Source: Nannocystis bainbridge (GTDB lineage Bacteria; Myxococcota_A; Polyangia; Nannocystales; Nannocystaceae). From it: a stretch of DNA of 64,000 bases. Positions 36,072 to 43,240 of the stretch are shown piece after piece. The stretch lies in the NCBI RefSeq assembly GCF_028368995.1, contig NZ_JAQNDL010000003.1, forward strand, positions 1-64,000. Direction: 5' to 3'. Below the pieces are notes generated by a model. That model worked only from the letters and a program-made list of their open reading frames with translations. It did not search any database and was not told the origin of the DNA. The position numbers and the translations under genes are program-made. Positions within the stretch are counted from its first letter, which is position 1. Each line of letters starts with the position of its first letter.

Positions 36072-36710
36072 ATGGCCGCCCCCGCCCGCAAAAAGCCCGT
36101 CAAACGGCGCCGCAGCCCGATTCAGAGCCGAGGTCAGGTCACCGTCGACGCCATCGTCGAGGCGGCCGCTCAGATCTTGGCCAAGAAAGGTCCGGCGGCC
36201 GCGACCACCAACGCCGTCGCCGCGCGCGCCGGCGTCAGCATCGGCACCCTCTACCAGTACTTCGCCGACCGCGAGGCCCTGCTGCGCGAGATCGGTCGCC
36301 GTCACGTCGCCGAGATGCAGGCCGTGCTCGCCGGCGCCCTCACCGGCATGGAGGGCCTGGCGCTGCCGGCCGCCGTCGATCGCCTCGTCTCCGCGATCGT
36401 CGCCATGCACCGCGTCGCCCCGCGGCTGCACCAGGCGCTGCATCAATCGCTGGCCCGCGACCACCTCGACACCATCGACGCCTTCGAGGTCGCCGTCGAG
36501 GCGATGGTCGCCAGCGCCCTCGTCGGCCGCGGCGACGACCTCGACCTGCCCCACCCCGAGCTCACCGCCACCGTGCTGGTCCGCGGCCTCGGCGGCCTGA
36601 TCCGCACCACCCTCCGCCGCGAGCCCGAGCGCCTCGACGACCCCGCCCTCGCCCTCGCCATGCGCGCGATGATCCTCGGCACCCTCGGCGAGAGCCGCCG
36701 CAAGGGCTGA
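36072..36710 (+). CDS. TetR-family transcriptional regulator
   Basis: A 212-residue regulator. After a basic tail (ARKKPVKRRRSP) the N-terminal DNA-binding domain is classical TetR: TVDAIVEAAAQILAKKG, then AATTNAVAARAGVSIGTLYQ, then YFADREALLREIG. The C-terminal ligand domain is helical and typical in length. It is divergent from the COQ4-like gene, the arrangement seen for local TetR repressors that control the neighbour and themselves. The ligand is unknown. The ATG at 36072 fits the basic N-terminal arm; the frame opens earlier but inside the promoter region. Confidence 0.88.
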   Translation: MAAPARKKPVKRRRSPIQSRGQVTVDAIVEAAAQILAKKGPAAATTNAVAARAGVSIGTLYQYFADREALLREIGRRHVAEMQAVLAGALTGMEGLALPAAVDRLVSAIVAMHRVAPRLHQALHQSLARDHLDTIDAFEVAVEAMVASALVGRGDDLDLPHPELTATVLVRGLGGLIRTTLRREPERLDDPALALAMRAMILGTLGESRRKG

Positions 36711-37010
36711 CGGGCGCCAGTAAAGCTCGCAATCCCTCGTGACGCCCACGGCGCCGCTTCGCCACGGGCCCATCGCTCGCCGCGTGGCGACGCCCTCTCC
36801 AAGCCCTCTCACGGATCCGCGTGACGGCGCTCCCGCCTGGCCGCACCAGCATCATGTCGAATAGAACATGTCTTAAAAAGCATGTTCATTAAGACATGTC
36901 CATTAGAGCATTCCCGTTCGAGCATGCTCGTTCGGCCATCCTCGCCCGACACGGCACCCAGCCCCACGATCGGCGCTGGGCTCGGCTTCGGACATGCCCT
37001 TTCAATCAGA
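36711..37010. other. Convergent intergenic stretch with repeat array C
   Basis: A 300-bp region between convergent genes, dominated by array C at 36850-36946. A further isolated decamer GGACATGCCC has its CATG at 36993, which keeps the same 14-bp phase as the array (56 bp = 4 x 14 after the last unit). No gene or classical terminator is seen. Confidence 0.5.
36850..36946. repeat. Array C: 14-bp phased CATG-centred repeats
   Basis: Seven units at 36853, 36867, 36881, 36895, 36909, 36923 and 36937, exactly 14 bp apart. Five centre on CATG, one on CATT and one on CATC. Decamers include AAGCATGTTC, AGACATGTCC and GAGCATGCTC; spacers are TAAA, ATTA, ATTA, GTTC, GTTC and GCCC. The first half is unusually AT-rich for this genome. 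Confidence 0.9.
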
Positions 37011-38495
37011 TCATTCGCTCGCCCGGCGCAGCACGAACAGCCTCGCCGCCGGCGCCGCGGTCGGGCCTGGCAGCGTGCTCGCGGCCTCACGCTCGAGCGT
37101 GAACGCCGGCGCGAACGGCCCCGCGATCGTCTCCTTCGCGTACGGCGTCACCCCGGCGGCCGGTTCGGCCAGCGTCTTCACGATCAGCGCCCCGCCGGGG
37201 GCGACCAGCCGGGCCATCGCCGCCGCATGGCGCTCGGCCTCCGCCGGCGCCAGCAGGTGCAGGCACGCGCGATCGATCGCCGCGTCGAACCGGCCCTGCA
37301 GGCGCGTCGCCGTGATGTCGTCGCTCAGCCAGATCGCCCGGCTCGTCGGCGCACGGGCGCGGGCCTGCGCGAGCGCGGCCGCCGAGATGTCGGTGGCGAC
37401 CACCGTGTGACCGCGGCTCGCCAGCGCCACCGCCAGCGCGCCCAGGCCCGTCCCGACCTCGAGCACGGACAAGCCCGTCGCGCCCTCGCGCTCGACCGCC
37501 GCCAGCAGGTCCGCGTCGGCCTCGTCGTGCTGCCACGGCAGCTCGGCCGGCGCGTGCGTGCGGTACAGCCGGTCCCAGCCCTCGGCCCCGCGCGGCGCCT
37601 GGGCCAGCCCCGCGCTCGCGCGCTCGCGCACGATCGCCTCGAGCAGCTGCACCACCACCTCGGGCGGCGGCGCCCCGCCCAGCATCGGCGTGCGCATCGC
37701 CGGCGGATCGGCGACCTCCAGCGCGCGCGCCGGGTGGGCCACGTGCAGCCCGTCCGCGATCAGCTGCGCCAGGTTGCGCTGCACCGCCGGCTCCGCGTAC
37801 ATCGCGGGGTTCATCGACGGCACCACCAGCACCGGCGCGCGCGTCGCCAGGGCGATCGCCGCCACCGCCGACGCGTGGTCCCCCGTCGCCAGCCGCGCGA
37901 TCGTCGTCGCCGACGCCGGGCACACCAGCACCGCGTCGGCCCACTGCGCCAGCTCGATGTGCGGCACCCGATGCACCTGGCTCTCGGGCCAGATCGCCGT
38001 CACCACCGGCGCGTGCGTCAACGCCTCGAGCGCCTCGACCCGCACGAACCGCAGCGCGCTCTCCGTGACCGCCGCGCGCACCTCGAAGCCGCGCGCCTGC
38101 AGCCGCTGGATCAGCGCCGGCGCGTGCATCGTCGCCGCCGCCCCCGTCAACCCCACCACCACCCGCGGCCCGGCCGTGCGCCCTGCCCGTGACGGCCCCG
38201 TCGTCACCGCCTCGAGCGCCCCCGTGCGCCGCAGCAGCGCCAGCAGCTCGCCGATCACCTCGGGCCGCTCGATCGGCGCCCCGGCCAGCGCCTCGACGTG
38301 GGCCAGCACCTCCGCCCCCGAGCGCGGCATCGCCAGGAACGCCAGCACCGCCGACGCCAGCGCCGCCGAGTCGCCGGTCAGCGCGTGGCCCTCGCCGTCC
38401 GGGCCCAGCGCCACCAGGCGCTCGCCGCATTCGTAGATCCGCACCACCGAGGCGCGGCGGAGGTTCCATTCGGTCCAGCGCTCGGGGTCCGTCAT
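37011..38495 (-). CDS. PqqD-like / HFCD flavoprotein decarboxylase / methyltransferase fusion
   Basis: A 494-residue three-part protein. Residues 1-100 look like a PqqD-type winged helix (RRASVVRIYECGERLVAL, HALTGDSAALASAVLAFL, LLALLRRTGALE). Residues 108-290 are an HFCD-family flavoprotein (EpiD/CoaC): RVVVGLTGAAATMHA, His179 in VPHIELAQWADAVLVCPAS as the catalytic His, PASATT (193-198) and PSMNPAMYAEPAVQRN. Residues 305-494 are a class I SAM methyltransferase with motif I VLEVGTGLGALAVALA and VATDIS. A CoaB synthetase domain is absent, so this is not a CoaBC. PqqD-like domains often bind peptide leaders and EpiD-type enzymes decarboxylate C-terminal Cys, so a peptide-modifying role is a reasonable hypothesis. 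A Cys-rich lipoprotein gene lies 46 bp upstream on the same strand. Confidence 0.8.
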   Translation of the reverse strand: MTDPERWTEWNLRRASVVRIYECGERLVALGPDGEGHALTGDSAALASAVLAFLAMPRSGAEVLAHVEALAGAPIERPEVIGELLALLRRTGALEAVTTGPSRAGRTAGPRVVVGLTGAAATMHAPALIQRLQARGFEVRAAVTESALRFVRVEALEALTHAPVVTAIWPESQVHRVPHIELAQWADAVLVCPASATTIARLATGDHASAVAAIALATRAPVLVVPSMNPAMYAEPAVQRNLAQLIADGLHVAHPARALEVADPPAMRTPMLGGAPPPEVVVQLLEAIVRERASAGLAQAPRGAEGWDRLYRTHAPAELPWQHDEADADLLAAVEREGATGLSVLEVGTGLGALAVALASRGHTVVATDISAAALAQARARAPTSRAIWLSDDITATRLQGRFDAAIDRACLHLLAPAEAERHAAAMARLVAPGGALIVKTLAEPAAGVTPYAKETIAGPFAPAFTLEREAASTLPGPTAAPAARLFVLRRASE

Positions 38496-38541
38496 CGTCG
38501 TCCTGAGTTCTCGCAGCCCGACCGGGCCGCCCGGGATGCTA

Positions 38542-39000
38542 TCATATGATCAGCAGCCGACACTCACCGTCGATCCACGCGCACAGCTGCTGCACCCCGC
38601 AGACCGCCTCGTCGGTGATCTGCGAGCAGTCGACCGTGCATTGCACGATCTCCGGCGGCCACACGCACAGCGGCGTCGCCTCGCACGTCGGCTGGTCCTC
38701 GATCTCGTCGCAGTCCGGGACGCCGTCGGTCTCGGCGTCGGTCGTCACCGACGTCGCCACTGTCGGATCGGTCGTCGAGGTCGTCGGCCCGCTGGCCGTC
38801 GTGGTCGTGCTCGTCGGGCCGTCGGTCGAAGTCCCGGGGGTCGTGTTCGTGGTCGATTCCGTCGGGTCGTCGGTCGCCCCGGAGGTCACGACCGTCGTCG
38901 ACGGCTTGTCGTCGCCGTCGTTGCAGGCCGGCGCCGCGGTCACCGAGGACACCGCGAGGATCGCCGGCACGCACAGTCTTCGTCCGATGTCGGGTCGCAC
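38542..39000 (-). CDS. Thr-rich secreted protein with Cys-repeat C-terminus
   Basis: A 152-residue exported protein. The signal region ends at AAPACNDGDD, a weak lipobox, so it may be a lipoprotein. A Thr/Ser-rich linker of about 65 residues follows. The C-terminus holds two repeats of a Cys pattern (CDEIEDQPTCEATPLCVW and CSQITDEAVCGVQQLCAW), the small disulphide module common in Nannocystaceae surface proteins. The protein ends ECRLLII. It lies 46 bp upstream of the HFCD fusion gene on the same strand, so the two are probably co-transcribed; whether they interact is open. Confidence 0.75.
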   Translation of the reverse strand: MRPDIGRRLCVPAILAVSSVTAAPACNDGDDKPSTTVVTSGATDDPTESTTNTTPGTSTDGPTSTTTTASGPTTSTTDPTVATSVTTDAETDGVPDCDEIEDQPTCEATPLCVWPPEIVQCTVDCSQITDEAVCGVQQLCAWIDGECRLLII

Positions 39001-39130
39001 GCCTGCAGCCTATCACGCCCCTCCTCGCGCGGATCGCGGCAGCCTGCGGCCGGCGCCCCCCAGAGCGGACGCGCAAGCTCGAGCACCAGGCTGCGCCCGA
39101 CGGCAGGCCGACGCGCGGACAGGCCCGATC

Positions 39131-39192
39131 CGACATGCCCCGACCGCCATGCTCTCAAGATCATGTCCTATGCGACATGTCCTTTGATGCAG
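39131..39192. repeat. Array D: 14-bp phased CATG-centred repeats
   Basis: CATG at 39134, 39148, 39162 and 39176, exactly 14 bp apart, within CGACATGCCC, CGCCATGCTC, GATCATGTCC and CGACATGTCC. Spacers are CGAC, TCAA and TATG. Same design as the arrays at 836, 2082 and 36850. Confidence 0.9.
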
Positions 39193-39326
39193 GTATCCGA
39201 TCCTTGCGATCGCCACGATGCCGCCGAAGATCAATGTCGGCACTGCGCGCCGCGCGACCGAAATGCCCGGTGCGCTCGCGGCGGCCGCCGCCCGCGGGGC
39301 CCTGTGCGCGGCTCCCCGTGAGCGCT

Positions 39327-39354
39327 GCGACGAATCGAAAAAACGCGACGAATC
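39327..39354. promoter_or_regulatory. Direct repeat GCGACGAATC upstream of the P450 gene
   Basis: Two identical decamers 18 bp apart start to start, with an A-run (AAAAAA) between them, 75-103 bp upstream of the P450 start. The spacing of nearly two helical turns suits a regulator bound to one face of the DNA. Confidence 0.35.
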
Positions 39355-39429
39355 ATCGTTCCGTAACAGTTCCACCGGCGAATCCGCTTCCCAGCCCCGG
39401 CCCACGCCCCCTCGGGCTATGCTCGCGCG

Positions 39430-40638
39430 ATGGAGCCCGAGTACCCGATCCTCTCCGAGGCCTTCTTCGCCGATCCCTATCCGCTGCTCCGCCAGCTCCG
39501 CGAAGAGTGCCCCGTCTATTATCATGCCCCGCTCGGCGCGTGGTTCCTCGCCCGCCACGACCACTGCGAGATGGCGGTCCGCGATCGTCGTCTGAGCAAT
39601 GCTCGCGCCCGCGAGCTGCTTTCGACGCTGATGCCGACGCTGCGCGGGACCGGCGAGCTCGAGGCGATGATCGGCCAGTGGTCGCGCCTGTTGTGGTTCC
39701 TCGATCCGCCGAAGCACACGCGCAGCCGCGGGCTGGTGATGCGGGGCTTCAGCGCCGCGGCGATCGAGCGCGTGCGCGGCGAGGTGCGCGCCAGCGTCGA
39801 ACAAGCGCTGGCGAACGTCGCCGGCGGCGGCGAGATCGACGTGGTGTGGCAATTGGCCGACCCGGTCGCGCTCGACGTCCTCTGCGCGATCTTCGGCCTC
39901 CCGCACGACCAGCGGGCCGAGTTTCGCCGCTGGACCACCGACATCATGCAGGCCGCCGGCGCCGGCGCCATGGACGAAGATCCGGCGATGCGGGCCAAGG
40001 AGTCCTCCTTCAAGCTGTTCGGCCTGCTCTCGGCGATCGTGCACGAGCGGTGCGCGCGGCCGGGCGACGACATGATCAGCCGCTTCCTCGGCGACGAGCG
40101 CGGCGATCCGGCGGTGATCGAGGAGGTCACGATCCAGTGCTTCCAGATGGTCGGCGCCGGCTACGTCACCTCGCGCAACCAGATCGCCTGCGCCGTGCTG
40201 GCCCTGCTCGAGCACCCGGACGAGCTCGCCCGCCTGCGCACCGACCCGCGCCTGCTGGTCCCGGCGATCGAGGAGCTGCTGCGCTTCGCGCCCTCGGTGC
40301 TGACCACCAACCGGCTCGCCGCCGAGGACCTCGAGATCGGCGGCAAGCAGATCCGCCAGGGTCAGCTGGTGTTCCCGATCCTCGCCTCCGCCAACCGCGA
40401 TCCCGCCGCCTACGTCGAGCCCGACCGCCTCGACCTCGCCCGCGGCGGCCGGCCGATGACCTTCAGCGTCGGCCCTCACTATTGCCCGGGCGGCCCGCTG
40501 GCGCGGCTCGAGCTCGAGGAGGCGCTGGCGGGCCTGCTGCGATTCTCGTCGTGGCAGCAGCTCGGCGATTTCGACTACCGCGGCGCCAGCCTGCAGGACC
40601 GCGGCCCCTCCCAGCTGCGCGTGCAGCTCGGGGTCTGA
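39430..40638 (+). CDS. Cytochrome P450
   Basis: A 402-residue bacterial P450. The heme loop is FSVGPHYCPGG with Cys352 as the iron ligand; the K-helix ExxR is in EELLRFAPS; and the I-helix oxygen-binding segment is MVGAGYVTSRNQ, which keeps the Thr but lacks the usual acidic residue before it. The opening SEAFFADPYPLLRQLREECP is typical. It should hydroxylate or couple a small molecule using external ferredoxin electrons. No redox partner gene is adjacent. An inverted repeat after the stop probably terminates transcription. Its substrate and any link to the NRPS-PKS gene are unknown. Confidence 0.92.
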   Translation: MEPEYPILSEAFFADPYPLLRQLREECPVYYHAPLGAWFLARHDHCEMAVRDRRLSNARARELLSTLMPTLRGTGELEAMIGQWSRLLWFLDPPKHTRSRGLVMRGFSAAAIERVRGEVRASVEQALANVAGGGEIDVVWQLADPVALDVLCAIFGLPHDQRAEFRRWTTDIMQAAGAGAMDEDPAMRAKESSFKLFGLLSAIVHERCARPGDDMISRFLGDERGDPAVIEEVTIQCFQMVGAGYVTSRNQIACAVLALLEHPDELARLRTDPRLLVPAIEELLRFAPSVLTTNRLAAEDLEIGGKQIRQGQLVFPILASANRDPAAYVEPDRLDLARGGRPMTFSVGPHYCPGGPLARLELEEALAGLLRFSSWQQLGDFDYRGASLQDRGPSQLRVQLGV

Positions 40639-40665
40639 CCGCGGCCGCGTCCGCTCCGCGTCCCG

Positions 40666-40714
40666 CGCCAATCGCGGCCCGCGCCACCGCCGGCGCCGCG
40701 TGCCGCGATTGGCG
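40666..40714. terminator. Stem-loop terminator after the P450 gene
   Basis: A perfect 13-bp stem, CGCCAATCGCGGC (40666-40678) with GCCGCGATTGGCG (40702-40714), around a 23-base GC-rich loop, 27 bp after the stop. The stem core matches that of the element at 8634-8668. Confidence 0.65.
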
Positions 40715-40758
40715 TGCCTGCGGCTGGGCGAGCGGCTCGCCCTCCCTACACTGATCGC

Positions 40759-41073
40759 ATGCGCAACGACAACCCGAAGCTCGCCCCGCGCGAGCCCGAC
40801 GCCCCTTCCAACCTCGAGAAGGACCCCGACGATTGGGTCACCGGCGACGAGCGGATGACCGACGCCCAGGCCTCGTACCTCAAGACCCTCTCCGAGGAGG
40901 CCCACGAGGAGTTCGACCCGACGCTGACCAAGGCCGAGGCTTCGAAGCGGATCGACGCGCTGCAGCATGTCACCGGCCGCGGCCGCCACGACGACGCCGC
41001 CGACGCCCCGGCCAGGCCGCCGACGCGCGGCCGGCCCGAGGCGGACGACAGCCCCGAAGACCTCGACGAATGA
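40759..41073 (+). CDS. DUF3072 family protein
   Basis: A 104-residue soluble protein. The core NLEKDPDDWVTGDERMTDAQ, followed by ASYLKTLSEEA and LTKAEASKRIDALQ, is the DUF3072 pattern (a helix-rich domain with a 'DWVTGDEPMTxAQxxYLxTL' consensus). The last 35 residues are a charged, Pro-rich disordered tail. The function of the family is unknown; members often occur in soil bacteria and myxobacteria. The ATG at 40759 is used; it lies 44 bp after the P450 terminator. Confidence 0.8.
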   Translation: MRNDNPKLAPREPDAPSNLEKDPDDWVTGDERMTDAQASYLKTLSEEAHEEFDPTLTKAEASKRIDALQHVTGRGRHDDAADAPARPPTRGRPEADDSPEDLDE

Positions 41074-41141
41074 CGCACGGCGCCGGCGCGATCACCTGAG
41101 CCTGCATGCGCCGGCGATCGCCTCGCCTCACAATCGGTCCC

Positions 41142-41351
41142 ATGACCGCCGCCAGGAAGATCCACGGCCCGCACGATCCGTCCAGGATCGACCTCGACCA
41201 CGACTGGGAGCTCGACTACTGGACCCGCGAGCTCGGCGTCACCGAGCTCGAGCTGCGCGCGGCGATCCGCTCGGTCGGCAGCGACGACACCGAGCGGGTC
41301 CGCAAGCACCTCATGGGCGCGCGCCCCGGGCAGATCGTCGACCGCGGCTGA
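41142..41351 (+). CDS. DUF3606 family small protein
   Basis: A 69-residue protein. The pattern RIDLDHDWELDYWTRELGV, then TELELRAAIRSVGSDD, then VRKHL is that of DUF3606, a short helical domain of unknown function in which the acidic segment is followed by WxxxLGVxxxxLxxAVxxVG. It starts 68 bp after the DUF3072 gene on the same strand, so the two small proteins may be expressed together. Confidence 0.75.
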   Translation: MTAARKIHGPHDPSRIDLDHDWELDYWTRELGVTELELRAAIRSVGSDDTERVRKHLMGARPGQIVDRG

Positions 41352-41442
41352 CGACCTGCGCCTTCGGCCAGATCGACGGGCCGGCGCTCCGGGCGTTTGT
41401 CGCTCGCGCCGCGAGGTCGGGTCCGCTAGCATCCGCGCCCCC

Positions 41443-41889
41443 ATGGACCTCGCCGCCGAGTTCATCAAGCACTTCCCGATCGCCTCTGGCCGGTTCTCCC
41501 TCGAGCTGGTCCCCGACACCGTCGTCGAGGCGCAGCCCGACGGCTGGAGGACGCCGATCCGCCTGTTCTTGTGGGACACGCTCGACGACGGCAAGCGGGC
41601 CATCCGCGACATCCGCGAGCAGGAGGTGCAATGGCTGCCCGCCGAGGCCGCCGACGATCCGCGGGTCGCCGCCTACCTCGAGGGCTGGGCCGCGGCCGTG
41701 CGCGCCATCTTCGAGCGCCACGAGGAGCGGCTGGCCGCCGGCGCGGAGATCGACAAGAGCAACTACTTCGACCTCCCGGCGGACCTGGTCTGCCCCGAGG
41801 TCCTGCAGCTGCGCCGGCCGCAGACCGCCGACGAGTTCACCGAGACGCTGCTCGCCAGCAAGCAGCGCCTCGGCCGGTTTCTGCCGTAG
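41443..41889 (+). CDS. Protein of unknown function
   Basis: A 148-residue soluble protein beginning MDLAAEFIKHFPIASGRFSL. It has no signal peptide or membrane segment. Notable segments are the strand-rich TPIRLFLWDTLDDGKRAIRD and a helical middle (VRAIFERHEERLAAGAEI) followed by DKSNYFDLPADLVCPEVLQL. I recognise no family. The ATG at 41443 is the natural start. It ends 11 bp before the stop of the convergent PAS-STAS gene. Confidence 0.65.
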   Translation: MDLAAEFIKHFPIASGRFSLELVPDTVVEAQPDGWRTPIRLFLWDTLDDGKRAIRDIREQEVQWLPAEAADDPRVAAYLEGWAAAVRAIFERHEERLAAGAEIDKSNYFDLPADLVCPEVLQLRRPQTADEFTETLLASKQRLGRFLP

Positions 41890-41900
41890 CGGCGCGCGCC

Positions 41901-43031
41901 TCAGCGCCCGTCGGGGTTCGATTCGCTGCAGTAGCGCAGGGCGTCCTGCAGCGAGCGCAGCGTGTGAAGCCGGCTGAGGTCGAGGCCGAGCTCGGCCATG
42001 ATTCGGGCGATCGGCGGGCGGATGCCGGTGATGATCGCCTGGGCGCCGAGCAGGCGCACGCTGTGGATGATGCGCACCAGGTGCTCGGCCGAGGTCGGGT
42101 CCACCGTGTCGACGCCGGTCAGGTCGAGGATGGCGAAGCGGGCCCGCTTGCTCGCGATCGCCTGGAGCAGCTCGTGAAGGATGCTGGTCGCCCGCTGCTC
42201 GTCGAGCGAGCCGACCAGCGGGACCGCCAGCGCGTCGTGCCCGACCTCGATGATCGGGCTCGACAGGCGCACGATGGCCTCCTTCTGCTCCTGAATGATG
42301 CGCACCTGCGAGCGCAGCAGCTCCTCGGTGCGCCGACGCTCGGTGATGTCGGAGGCGATGCAATAGGCCCCGGCGTTGTTGCCGTGGGCGTCGCGGCGCG
42401 GCAGCGTGATCTGGCTGTAGAGCGACTCGCCGAAGCCGAACTCGATCACGCGCGTCTCGCCGCGGAAGGCCGCGCTCATGGCCAGGCCGATGTCGGGGAT
42501 GAGGGTGTTGTAGGCTTCGAACACGTTGACGCCGACGTTCTGCCCCGGTTTGAGGCCGATCTGCGCCAGCAGGCCGCCCTCGGAGACCTCGCAGACGCCG
42601 CGGGTGTCGACCGCGAACACGTTGGTCGGGACGTTGTTGACCAGCTCGCGCAGCAGCTCGGCCTGACGCACGGTGGTGAGGTCGCGGGTGACGTCGAGGG
42701 CGAGCATCGCGGCGCCGACGATCGCGCCGTCCGGTCCGCGCAGCGGGTAGAACGAATGCAGCCAGTACGCCTGGCCGTGGACGCTCTCGACCCGCACTTG
42801 CTCGCCCTGAAGGCTGCGGCGGAAATGCTCGAGCACGCCGGGTTGCCCGGCGAACGCCTGCGCCAGCGAGGCGCCGACGGTCGCGGTCGCGGCGACCCCC
42901 ATGGCCTCGAGCCCCCTGCCCTCGGCCAGCGTCAACACCTCGCCGGCGTCGATGCCGATCAGCGTCGTGCTCTCGGACTCGAGCAGCCCGGTCAGGACCT
43001 GAAACTTGAGAGCAGGATCTGCGGTCGCCAT
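41901..43031 (-). CDS. PAS-PAS-STAS protein (RsbR-like stressosome component)
   Basis: A 376-residue cytoplasmic signalling protein. Two PAS domains (about 10-115 and 125-235; the second ends in the usual PAS-to-output linker ASDITERRRTEELLRSQV) are followed by a helix (IIQEQKEAIVRLSSPIIEV) and a C-terminal STAS domain (about 260-370). The helix and STAS domain are the signature of RsbR-type proteins; the phospho-acceptor region is ILDLTGVDTVDPTSAEHLVR. It would sense a small ligand, light or redox state and change partner-switching by phosphorylation of the STAS Thr/Ser. The partner kinase or phosphatase genes are not next to it. Confidence 0.85.
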   Translation of the reverse strand: MATADPALKFQVLTGLLESESTTLIGIDAGEVLTLAEGRGLEAMGVAATATVGASLAQAFAGQPGVLEHFRRSLQGEQVRVESVHGQAYWLHSFYPLRGPDGAIVGAAMLALDVTRDLTTVRQAELLRELVNNVPTNVFAVDTRGVCEVSEGGLLAQIGLKPGQNVGVNVFEAYNTLIPDIGLAMSAAFRGETRVIEFGFGESLYSQITLPRRDAHGNNAGAYCIASDITERRRTEELLRSQVRIIQEQKEAIVRLSSPIIEVGHDALAVPLVGSLDEQRATSILHELLQAIASKRARFAILDLTGVDTVDPTSAEHLVRIIHSVRLLGAQAIITGIRPPIARIMAELGLDLSRLHTLRSLQDALRYCSESNPDGR

Positions 43032-43160
43032 CGGGCCGCACTATATCGGAGCGGCGGCGCGACTGCACCGACCTCTACCGGTCGGAACAGCGACTCGCGC
43101 CCGTGCGGCCGGCCATGCGCGATTCCGGGACCCGCCGGCAATGGCGTGACCCGGGACCCC

Positions 43161-43194
43161 ACGAGGCTCGATTCAGCGCAGAACCGAGCCTCGT
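43161..43194. terminator. Stem-loop terminator after the diheme propeller gene
   Basis: A perfect 10-bp inverted repeat, ACGAGGCTCG (43161-43170) and CGAGCCTCGT (43185-43194), with a 14-base loop, 46 bp past the stop of the minus-strand gene at 43241. It most likely terminates that gene. Confidence 0.6.
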
Positions 43195-43240
43195 GCGATA
43201 CGGCGCAGCCGGAGCGTCTTCATCCGGCGGCGCCCGTCGA

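Larger units (their letters stand above)
39001..39429. other. Divergent intergenic stretch with repeat array D and a direct repeat
   Basis: A 429-bp region between divergent genes. It holds array D at 39131-39192 and, nearer the P450 start, two copies of GCGACGAATC at 39327-39336 and 39345-39354. The second copy is followed by ATCATCGTT and lies about 75 bp before the P450 start codon. No gene is supported. Confidence 0.5.

Noticed and set aside
37011..38495. Annotation as CoaBC (phosphopantothenoylcysteine decarboxylase/synthase)
   Set aside because: Only the CoaC-like flavoprotein part matches; the C-terminal part has a SAM-methyltransferase motif I instead of a CoaB fold, and an extra PqqD-like N-terminus is present.
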